DNA of 64,000 nucleotides from NCBI GenBank assembly GCA_963633225.1, contig CAVGXR010000061.1:1-64000 (forward strand), written 5' to 3'. A program made the translations under genes and the position numbers. Source of the stretch: F23-B02 sp963633225. GTDB taxonomy: Bacteria > Bacillota > Clostridia > Oscillospirales > Oscillospiraceae. Shown here one piece after another: positions 57,568 to 64,000 of the stretch. Numbering within the stretch: the first letter of the stretch is position 1; every line of letters begins with the position of its first letter. Under the pieces are notes generated by a model that had not been told where the DNA came from, made no database searches, and worked only from the letters and a program-made list of their open reading frames with translations.

Positions 57568-59526
57568 TTATTTGTCACTGTGCGTTTCCTCTGTGGAGTT
57601 GAGTATTCTATAAAGCGTCGAGCGTGATACTCCCATTTCCTGTGCCACTCTGGACTTGTTGCCCTTAAATTCGACGAGCAGCTTTTTGGCCATTTCAAAG
57701 CGCTGCTTGGTGAAAAAGTCGCTTGTTATTCTGACATCGCCGCCGAGCTCTGACGGCGGAGCCTCCTCCGTATGCTCGAGCTTGCTTATTCCGTGCGGCA
57801 GATCCTCAAGCTCGATATAGCCGCTCTTGCAGACAATGGCGCTGTATTCAAGGCAGTTGCGCAGCTCGCGGACGTTGCCCGGCCAGTTGTATTCAGTCAT
57901 GGCAAGCATAGCCGCGGGGCTTATGCCGAGGATATTCTTCCCGTTTTCAAGGGCAAAGCGCTCAAGGAAGTACTCCGCAAGCTCCTTTATGTCTGCTCTG
58001 CGGCGGCGCAGCGGTATCATAGTGAGGTTTATGACGTTCAGGCGGTAGTAGAGATCTGCTCTGAACGTGCCATCGGAAATGCACTTTGTAAGGTCCTTGT
58101 TCGTGGCTGTAATTATTCGTACATCAACGTTTATTGGCTTTGTTGCGCCGATGCGGGTGATGCAGTTTTCCTCCAGCGCACGCAGCAGAACGCTCTGCAT
58201 TTCAACGGGCATTTCGCCTATCTCGTCAAGGAACAGCGTACCTCCGTCGGCAAGCTCGAATTTGCCCTTTGCGCCTGTGCGGCTGGCACCCGTGAACGAA
58301 CCCGCGACATAGCCGAACAGCTCGCTTCCGATGAGGTCACGCGGGATGGCGGCGCAGTTTACGGCCACAAAGGGCTTGTCCTTGCGCTGGCTGGTGCAAT
58401 GTATCGCATTTGCAAAAAGCTCCTTTCCCGTACCCGATTCGCCCTGTATGAGTATCGGGCTGGAGGTCCAGGATATCTGCTCGGCAAAACGCTTGAGCTG
58501 CACGAAATTATCCGAAACGCCTATGAGATCATCGAAGGTATAGCGGGCATAGTTGCCGTCAGCCGGCTTCTCTTCCTTCTTCATTTTGCCCTTATATATA
58601 GTAATAAGTGCGCCGAACTGACGCGAATTTGTATTATTTATAATACTGCAATCGGCAAAATACTGCTCGCGTGTGCCGTTGCCGCGCACGAGCTCGACCG
58701 GCTTGCCGGTAACATTCTTTCCCTCCGCTATCTTCGCCACGAGCGACACGAGCTCGGGGCAGATATCGCTCAGGAAGCTGTTTATCGTCTCCTGCGGATG
58801 GTAGTTGTAAAAATCATAGAATCTGTCGTTTGCAAAGGTCACGGAGCAGCTGTTATCGACCATTATGACTATGTCGTTTGTGCTGCCGCGGCTGTACTCG
58901 TTGCGCTGCATGATATCGCGCATGATAACGTCCTTTGTGACGTGTCCCGTGGTTATTATGGTCTCTGTCGATTCGATGAGCCGGAAAAGATTATATATGC
59001 GCTCATCGAAGTTTTCCCTGTGGGTTATCAGCATGACATAGCCGTTTCGGCCGTATTTGCCCTTTATCGAGAAGGCAAAGGTCACATAGGGCTTGAGCGC
59101 ATCAATATAGTGCTCATCGCCGGCGACCCATGTGCTCGTCGGGCTGCGCGAGGCCATGACCACTGCATTCGTTCCGGCAACGCTCTCGCCGAGGTTTCCG
59201 CCGAGCTTTATATTTTTCGCGGCAAGCTCATCCTTGAGCTTTTTATCGCCGTAGCGCCCGAAAATATCAAAATTATCGTAAAGATACAGCAAAACGGCGT
59301 TATTTGCGGCCATTGTGTCGGTCACTGCCTGATAGTATTCCGGAGTGCTTTTTCTCATGAGGCGGATGTGCCCCGTAACGTGATTTTTGCACCGCTCCCT
59401 GTCCTCCTCCGTAATTGCGGGGAGAGCCTGTGCATGTGAGTCGAGCCCGTTTTTCTCGCACATGTATTTTGAGCTTTCGAGCATACTCATGTACTCTTTT
59501 TCTCTGTTCAGAAAATCCATATTCAC
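57568..59526 (-). CDS. Sigma-54-dependent transcriptional activator (GAF-like, PAS, AAA+, Fis-type HTH)
   Basis: 652 residues. The N-terminal part (about 1-200) resembles the GAF-type sensor of AcoR/DhaR proteins, then a PAS domain (about 215-315) with VDNSCSVTFANDRFYDFY. The AAA+ domain has Walker A GESGTGKE (362-369), a GSFTGA loop (409-414, variant of GAFTGA, contacts sigma-54) and Walker B GGTLFLDEIGE (about 427). The C-terminal helix-turn-helix ends NKSRVAQEMGVSRSTLYRIL. Start is a GTG at 59526 behind AAGGAGG. It most likely activates the -24/-12 promoter of the adjacent operon on sensing the substrate or its CoA ester. Confidence 0.95.
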   Translation of the reverse strand: MNMDFLNREKEYMSMLESSKYMCEKNGLDSHAQALPAITEEDRERCKNHVTGHIRLMRKSTPEYYQAVTDTMAANNAVLLYLYDNFDIFGRYGDKKLKDELAAKNIKLGGNLGESVAGTNAVVMASRSPTSTWVAGDEHYIDALKPYVTFAFSIKGKYGRNGYVMLITHRENFDERIYNLFRLIESTETIITTGHVTKDVIMRDIMQRNEYSRGSTNDIVIMVDNSCSVTFANDRFYDFYNYHPQETINSFLSDICPELVSLVAKIAEGKNVTGKPVELVRGNGTREQYFADCSIINNTNSRQFGALITIYKGKMKKEEKPADGNYARYTFDDLIGVSDNFVQLKRFAEQISWTSSPILIQGESGTGKELFANAIHCTSQRKDKPFVAVNCAAIPRDLIGSELFGYVAGSFTGASRTGAKGKFELADGGTLFLDEIGEMPVEMQSVLLRALEENCITRIGATKPINVDVRIITATNKDLTKCISDGTFRADLYYRLNVINLTMIPLRRRRADIKELAEYFLERFALENGKNILGISPAAMLAMTEYNWPGNVRELRNCLEYSAIVCKSGYIELEDLPHGISKLEHTEEAPPSELGGDVRITSDFFTKQRFEMAKKLLVEFKGNKSRVAQEMGVSRSTLYRILNSTEETHSDK

Positions 59527-59861
59527 GCCGCTGCGCCTCCTTGAGTAAAAGCTTAAAAATTTTTTCCGCGCTGCGAAAATAATGCTTTTTTCGCCGTTGC
59601 GACCATTGTAGCACCAAGTTTGCGGTGTGTCAAATTGTTAAAAGTGTATCATCCTTGTTCACCTGTTTCGTCGCAAAGTGTATCATCATGATACACTCAT
59701 GAATCTCTCATTTGTAAAAAATATATTTGCGGGCTTGATTTTGTCAAAACATTTTGATAAGATTAACCGAAGAGTCAAAGAAAGTGTATCAAATTGTCAA
59801 TTTACAAACTAAGTCGTTTTCGATGCCTCTGTCCGGTATCGAACACCCCGTTTATGAAGTC
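59527..59861. promoter_or_regulatory. Divergent control region of the activator and rpoN, with repeated AAAGTGTATCA boxes
   Basis: 335 bases without a gene. The 11-mer AAAGTGTATCA occurs three times (59641-59651, 59675-59685, 59781-59791), the second as part of a palindrome GTGTATCAT-C-ATGATACAC (59678-59696). A degenerate copy GTGTGTCA starts at 59625. These are likely binding sites of one regulator acting on both genes; the neighbouring activator is the natural candidate. No clear -35/-10 or -24/-12 was found for either gene. Confidence 0.6.
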
Positions 59862-61208
59862 ATGAAGCTCAGCAGTAAGGTCACAATTAAACAGACCGTC
59901 GCGCCCGCGACCATCCAGCTTCTCGAGATGGTTCAGATGACAACGGCGGAGCTTGGCCGTTTTCTCACCGAGCAGGCCATGGAAAACCCCGCGATCGACA
60001 TAGACGAGCTGTCACGGGTGCCGAAGGGCGGCGAGCTCTCCGGCAGGGTCGAGTGGCTCAGCTCCTTTGCTCCCGTGCGCGGCGAGGATCTGTCCGTATC
60101 CGCCGATGACGACGCTGCGGACAGTCCCATAGTCAGCCGCAGCGAAGCGCCAGACGTGAGGTCGTATCTCATGAGCCTTCTTTTAAGCTCCGATGCCGAC
60201 CGTGAGACAAAAAAGCTGTACCGCTATCTCATCGGCTGCGTCGATAGCCGCGGCTTTCTGTCCGAGGACTGGGGAAGGCTCGCAAAGAAGCTCGGCATTG
60301 AGAGGGAAAGGCTCGAGGGCTGCGTTGCCGTCATGCGCTCACTCCCTCCGGCGGGAATATGCGCAGAGAACGTGCGCGGCTGCCTTGCAGCGCAGCTCGA
60401 TGCCGGCGATCATATTGCACGCAGCATAGTTGAATGTCATCTTGAAGCGCTCTCGCACGGGCACTACACGGTCATAGCAAAAGCTCTGGGCGTTACGGCA
60501 GCCGAGGTCAGGGCTGCGGAGACCCGCATAAAGCAGCTCTACCCCTACCCTTCCTCAGCGCTCGAGGGCAGCAGAGCCGGCAGCGATGTGTACGTCTCGC
60601 CGGATCTGGACATAGAGTTCACGTCCGGCAGGCTCAGCGTTTCCCTGTGTCACCCGTTCAGCCCTCATCTGAGGATAAGCTCCTTTTTCGGTGAGCTTAA
60701 TAACTCGACCGACGATCCAATGGTGCATGAATATATAAACGAACGGATGTCAAGCGCCGGCAGGCTGTATCAAAACGTGTGCAGATACGAAAAAACGCTT
60801 CTGAGCTGCTTTGAGCGGCTTGCAGACATGCAGAGCGCTTTCTTCTCGGGTGTGTCTGATGCTCTGGTGCCCATGAGCCTTGCCGATATTGCCGAGGCAA
60901 CGGGGCTGAGCATATCCACAGTCAGCCGCGCAATGCGGGGCAAATACATTCAGTGCAGGCGCGGCGTTATACCTGCGAAGCAGTTTTTCACGCAGAAAAT
61001 TGACTGCGGCAGCGGCACGCGCTCGACCGGCGACGCGAAAAAGCAGCTGTGTGAGCTCATCGACGCTGAGGACAAGGCAGCGCCGCTGTCAGATGCCCTG
61101 CTGAGCGACATTCTAAAGCGCAGGGGCTTTGCTGTGTCACGCCGCACCGTTGCAAAATACCGCGACGAGCTCGGCATTCCGGGCACCTACGTCAGAAAAG
61201 CAAAATAA
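59862..61208 (+). CDS. rpoN: RNA polymerase sigma-54 factor
   Basis: Alternative sigma factor that needs an AAA+ activator. 448 residues from the ATG at 59862, where MKLSSKVTIKQTVAPATIQL matches the glutamine-rich region I start of the family; region I is here unusually poor in Gln. ATG 59823 and a TTG further upstream are other options, and no start has a strong ribosome site. The core-binding region fills about 70-280. The helix-turn-helix (SLADIAEATGLSISTVSRAM) and the RpoN box SRRTVAKYRDELGIP at the end are intact. The -24/-12 promoter and activator next door make this a complete local sigma-54 circuit. Confidence 0.93.
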   Translation: MKLSSKVTIKQTVAPATIQLLEMVQMTTAELGRFLTEQAMENPAIDIDELSRVPKGGELSGRVEWLSSFAPVRGEDLSVSADDDAADSPIVSRSEAPDVRSYLMSLLLSSDADRETKKLYRYLIGCVDSRGFLSEDWGRLAKKLGIERERLEGCVAVMRSLPPAGICAENVRGCLAAQLDAGDHIARSIVECHLEALSHGHYTVIAKALGVTAAEVRAAETRIKQLYPYPSSALEGSRAGSDVYVSPDLDIEFTSGRLSVSLCHPFSPHLRISSFFGELNNSTDDPMVHEYINERMSSAGRLYQNVCRYEKTLLSCFERLADMQSAFFSGVSDALVPMSLADIAEATGLSISTVSRAMRGKYIQCRRGVIPAKQFFTQKIDCGSGTRSTGDAKKQLCELIDAEDKAAPLSDALLSDILKRRGFAVSRRTVAKYRDELGIPGTYVRKAK

Positions 61209-61221
61209 GGAGCATAATTTA

Positions 61222-61761
61222 ATGATATACGAGTTTGAAGGCAAGCGCCCGCAGATCGACCCGAGCGCGTATGTAAGCGATACAGCCGTTGTCATCGGCG
61301 ATGTGACGATCGGCGCAAGGTGCTATATAGGCCCGGGAGCCGTCATCCGCGGCGATGAATGCCCGATATGGATAGGCGACGAGAGTGCAGTCGAGGATCT
61401 GTGCCTTATCCACGTCGGCGGCTCGAGCGAGAAAACCGACGGCTGTCATATCGGCAGGCGCGTAACCATAGGCCACGGCGCAATAATCCACGGCAACTAC
61501 ATCAGAGACGGTGCGAATATAGGCATGGGCGCAATAATAAGCCTGTTTGCGGATATCGGAGAATACGCCGTCGTAGCCGAGGGCGCGGTCGTGAAAAAGC
61601 TCCAGAGCATACCTGCGCGCACAGTCGTCGGCGGAGCTCCGGCAAAGGTGCTGCGCGAGCTTGAGGATAAGGACATTTACGCATGGGAGCGCAGCAAGCA
61701 GACCTATATAGACCTCGCCGGACGCTGCAAAGCCCTGGGCGGCCTTATAAGGATAGACTGA
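61222..61761 (+). CDS. Gamma-carbonic-anhydrase-fold hexapeptide-repeat protein (PaaY/CaiE-like)
   Basis: 179 residues, left-handed beta-helix built of hexapeptide repeats (IGDVTIGARCYIGPGAVIRG, about 29-48). Candidate zinc ligands are His in LIHVGG (about 78) and in IGHGAIIHGN (about 95-104). It starts 13 bases after rpoN with GGAG, so probably cotranscribed. Relatives include gamma carbonic anhydrases, the thioesterase PaaY and CaiE of the carnitine operon. A role in CoA-ester housekeeping is possible but is guessed from context. Confidence 0.88.
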   Translation: MIYEFEGKRPQIDPSAYVSDTAVVIGDVTIGARCYIGPGAVIRGDECPIWIGDESAVEDLCLIHVGGSSEKTDGCHIGRRVTIGHGAIIHGNYIRDGANIGMGAIISLFADIGEYAVVAEGAVVKKLQSIPARTVVGGAPAKVLRELEDKDIYAWERSKQTYIDLAGRCKALGGLIRID

Positions 61762-61782
61762 CATTTTTCTATCCTTCCGAAA

Positions 61783-61828
61783 AAACGCTTCGGTTTCTTC
61801 TGTTATATCGGAAGCTGCGGCGTTTTTG
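61783..61828 (+). terminator. Possible terminator after the hexapeptide-repeat gene
   Basis: Imperfect arms AAAAACGCTTC and GAAGCTGCGGCGTTTTT around a T-rich loop, ending in a T-run; a better hairpin follows at 61848. Confidence 0.45.
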
Positions 61829-61847
61829 TTATTATTTAATAAGTATA

Positions 61848-61880
61848 AAACCCGTCACTTGGGAAAGTGACGGGTTTTTC
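61848..61880. terminator. Bidirectional terminator
   Basis: Perfect 13-base arms AAACCCGTCACTT/AAGTGACGGGTTT (61848-61860, 61865-61877) with a 4-base loop, then TTC. Separates the rpoN unit from the convergent LysR gene. Confidence 0.9.
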
Positions 61881-61947
61881 ATATCCATTTTGACTGAAAA
61901 TGATGCAAAAAAACTATCGAATCATGAGTATTTACTATATTTGCCTC

Positions 61948-62832
61948 TCACTGCGCCTCGCTCTGCGACAGGACAAAGCGCTTAAACTCCTCCGCTGCGG
62001 GGGACAATGTCATCGTCGGATCGGTCACGAGATAGAACATACGGTTCGGCACGGGACGCGATATCTGGAGTATCTTCACGTTCAGGCGCAGCAGCATTTC
62101 CATATACGGAACCACCGCAACGCCGAAGCCCTGAGCGACGAGTCCTGCGATGACCTGATCCTCCTGTATCTCATACGCGACATTCGGGCGGGCATCTATC
62201 TGCTCGAACATATCGTTTATGACATGCCGCAGACCCGAGCCGTGCGTGTACTGGATAAACGGATCGTCCAGCACCTCCGAAAGCTCCGCCGTATGCTGCG
62301 CGGCGAAGCGATGGTTCGGCGGAACTATGAGCACAAGGTCCTGCTTCTTGACGGGGATGGATTCGAATTTATACTCTTCGGGAGCCTTGGAGCTGAGCAC
62401 AATATCCAATTCATGCTTCTGCAATTTGTGCATAATATCTGAAGTTACGCCGGTGAAAAAGGTGAAGTCCACATCCTTATCCGCGTTCTGACGCTTGAAC
62501 TGCGCCGCAAGCGACGGGACATATTCTATACCCAGCGTGCGCAGCAGACCGAGCCGCACAATGCCGTTTCCGGCGGAAATACGGTGCAGGTAATCAATGC
62601 TGTCATCGAGTATCTCAAGCGACTGGCGCACCTGCTTCAAAAACTCCTCGCCGAAGCGCGTGAGCTCAACATTGCGCCCGTTCTTTTCAAACAGCGGCAC
62701 GCCGAGCTCCTGCTCGAGCTGGGCTATTGCGTGGCTAAGGCTTGGCTGCGATATGTACATCTGCTCGGCGGCCTTGGTATAGTGCCGCGTCTCCGCCAGA
62801 CGGACAAAGTATCTCAGGTGCGATAGATTCAT
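61948..62832 (-). CDS. LysR-family transcriptional regulator
   Basis: 294 residues. The N-terminal winged helix-turn-helix is canonical: MNLSHLRYFVRLAETRHYTK then AAEQMYISQPSLSHAIAQLE (about 21-40). The C-terminal periplasmic-binding-like domain starts near 90 and would bind a small effector. It is divergent from an MFS transporter gene, the usual LysR arrangement, so it probably controls that transporter. A further role in the sigma-54 operon cannot be excluded. The start ATG has AGGAGGAG upstream. Confidence 0.95.
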   Translation of the reverse strand: MNLSHLRYFVRLAETRHYTKAAEQMYISQPSLSHAIAQLEQELGVPLFEKNGRNVELTRFGEEFLKQVRQSLEILDDSIDYLHRISAGNGIVRLGLLRTLGIEYVPSLAAQFKRQNADKDVDFTFFTGVTSDIMHKLQKHELDIVLSSKAPEEYKFESIPVKKQDLVLIVPPNHRFAAQHTAELSEVLDDPFIQYTHGSGLRHVINDMFEQIDARPNVAYEIQEDQVIAGLVAQGFGVAVVPYMEMLLRLNVKILQISRPVPNRMFYLVTDPTMTLSPAAEEFKRFVLSQSEAQ

Positions 62833-62912
62833 CGTTCTGCTCCTCCTCTTGCGTTGACTCTATTATTACACAGATGATAGAAAAAATCTATAACTTTATT
62901 CGTTTTAACGAT

Positions 62913-62941
62913 TTGTTAAAAAAAGCACAACATGCTATGCT
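62913..62941 (+). promoter_or_regulatory. Promoter of the MFS transporter gene
   Basis: TTGTTA (62913-62918), 17 bases, TATGCT (62936-62941). A CGTT-TT-AACG dyad at 62901-62910, just upstream, may be part of the LysR site. A leader hairpin GGGCAG/CTGCCC lies near 62959-62975. Confidence 0.5.
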
Positions 62942-63027
62942 TTAGCCATCGAAGCGCAGGGCAGTGCAGCTGCCCGCAGCAAAAAGAATCGGAAAACAAA
63001 AAAATCTGAAAGGACGGGAGAAACGAG

Positions 63028-64000
63028 ATGAGCCAAAAGCGCTACTATCCGACAGCCCTCGCACTGTACATAACATACTTCGTGCTCGGCATATCCTCAT
63101 CTGTCATGGGACACTATAAGCAGGAGTTTGCGGCACTCTGGGGCTCTGTCCCCGGCGCGGACGGAGTTTATGACATATCCGCCGTCGTCGCCGTCATTGC
63201 CGCCATCGGCCTTGGCCGTCTGATAGCCTTCCCCATTGCAGGACCGCTCTCCGACAAGCTCGGCAGAAGGCTCTCGGCGCTGATAGGCTGCGCACTGTAC
63301 GCCGTGTTCTTCACAGGCATCACCTTTACGACGAACATGTATTGGGGCTATGCCTTTGCGATAGTAAGCGGCATGGCAAACTCCTTCCTTGATACGAGCA
63401 TCACTCCCTCCTGCATGGAGATATTCAAGGAAAAGGGAACGATAGCGAACATCTTCACGAAGCTTGCCGTATCCCTGTCACAGTTCCTTCTGCCCTTTGC
63501 CATACTCGCAGTTGATGCAAACGGTCTTCCCTTCAACACCGTATTCCTCGCGGGAGCCGCAATAATCATTCTCGACGGCATCGCGCTCGTGTTTCTGCCC
63601 TTCCCGCCGCGGGAGCAGGCAGTGAAGACGGAGACGGGCAAAAAGGAGAAAATGCGCCTCACCCCGTCGGCGGTCATTCTCGTCGCGCTCGGCTTTACCA
63701 GCTCCACGACCTTCATGCTCTGGATGAACTGCAATCAGGAGCTCGGCGCACTCTACGGTCTGACAAATCCCAGCATGATTCAGACCTGGTATTCCCTCGG
63801 TATCGTAGCCGCCCTGTTTGTAAACGCAGCTCTTCTGAGCAGAGGAGTCAAGCCCGCCAAGATACTTATAATATATCCTGCCTGCGCATTCATAACTCTC
63901 GGCATCGTGTTCCTCGTTCAGGTACCGGCAGTGTGTCTGGTCGGCGGCTTCTTCGTTGGATTCTTCGCAGCAGGCGGCGTTCTCCAGCTCGTCACCTCGG
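63028..64000 (+). CDS. Major facilitator superfamily transporter (3' end beyond right edge)
   Basis: The first 324 codons are in the window. It opens MSQKRYYPTALALYITYFVL and shows nine or so hydrophobic helices up to the edge, including the loop 2-3 MFS motif GPLSDKLGRR (about 71-80). A short hydrophilic loop (EQAVKTETGKKEKMR, about 195-210) separates the two halves. GGACGGGAG ribosome site before the ATG. Divergent LysR gene suggests effector-controlled expression. The substrate is unknown; an organic acid would fit the neighbourhood. Confidence 0.9.
   Translation, partial: MSQKRYYPTALALYITYFVLGISSSVMGHYKQEFAALWGSVPGADGVYDISAVVAVIAAIGLGRLIAFPIAGPLSDKLGRRLSALIGCALYAVFFTGITFTTNMYWGYAFAIVSGMANSFLDTSITPSCMEIFKEKGTIANIFTKLAVSLSQFLLPFAILAVDANGLPFNTVFLAGAAIIILDGIALVFLPFPPREQAVKTETGKKEKMRLTPSAVILVALGFTSSTTFMLWMNCNQELGALYGLTNPSMIQTWYSLGIVAALFVNAALLSRGVKPAKILIIYPACAFITLGIVFLVQVPAVCLVGGFFVGFFAAGGVLQLVTS

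Noticed and set aside
57772..59439. 555-codon plus-strand frame opposite the sigma-54 activator
   Set aside because: The activator has intact AAA+ and helix-turn-helix motifs; the opposite frame has no motif, no start site and the Ala/Val/Cys bias typical of antisense frames.
44912..61761. Carnitine (caiTABCDE) operon
   Set aside because: CaiA-, CaiB-, CaiC-, CaiD- and CaiE-like genes are present, but the transporter is of the DASS anion type, not the betaine carrier CaiT, the crotonase lacks hydratase glutamates, and an OYE flavoprotein is added. Carnitine remains untested but is not supported.

Overview
The window reads as chromosome of a spore-forming anaerobic member of the Clostridia, GC-rich and plausibly of the Oscillospirales type. 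This is inferred from sporulation genes (sigG, spmA/spmB, spoVAD/spoVAE), an abrB-like regulator, a V-type ATPase operon, ATP-dependent PEP carboxykinase, clostridial-style AGGAGG ribosome sites and many strong intrinsic terminators. No rRNA, tRNA, CRISPR array, transposase or prophage gene was seen.

Left part (1-24 kb): a V-type ATPase operon on the minus strand (subunits G/H, I, K, E, C, F, A, B; B runs off the left edge), with a K subunit carrying Na+-type ion ligands. A lone E2-type acyltransferase and a spoVAD-spoVAE pair follow on the plus strand. Next is a glycerol module on the minus strand: glpK, glpF, a glycerol-1-phosphate dehydrogenase (araM-like) and a translationally coupled HAD phosphatase. 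It is preceded by a DhaS-like TetR regulator; the same TTTACA-N12-TGTAAA inverted repeat lies upstream of both the regulator and glpK. Then come galE, a DUF1846 gene, a 62-residue small protein, sigG, spmB-spmA, abrB, a cluster of three small unknown proteins set among repeat-like palindromes, and a YfcE-type phosphodiesterase.

Middle (23-45 kb): a PrsA-like lipoprotein, cstA, an EamA transporter, a nitrilase-family amidohydrolase, the glycolytic operon pgk-tpiA-gpmI-eno (without gap), trmL, a PflA-like radical SAM protein, an FMN-dependent alpha-hydroxy-acid dehydrogenase, a lipoprotein/DUF3137 pair, a GH36 alpha-galactosidase preceded by a 43-residue membrane peptide, an ABC-F ATPase with one apparently dead composite ATP site, pckA and a low-molecular-weight protein tyrosine phosphatase.

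Right part (44.9-64 kb): the most distinctive region. Nine minus-strand genes (44912-57329) encode an Old-Yellow-Enzyme/2-enoate-reductase-like flavoprotein, an acyl-CoA ligase, a DASS anion transporter, a crotonase, an acyl-CoA dehydrogenase and four family III CoA-transferase/racemase proteins. The set would import an organic acid, load it onto CoA, reduce or oxidise it, and recycle CoA. A textbook -24/-12 (sigma-54) promoter precedes the first gene. The adjacent gene encodes a sigma-54 activator, and the sigma-54 factor RpoN itself is divergent from it across a region carrying repeated AAAGTGTATCA boxes. A gamma-carbonic-anhydrase-fold protein follows rpoN, then a LysR regulator divergent from an MFS transporter that runs off the right edge. 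The substrate of this system cannot be read from sequence alone; several catalytic positions in its flavoprotein and crotonase differ from the standard families.
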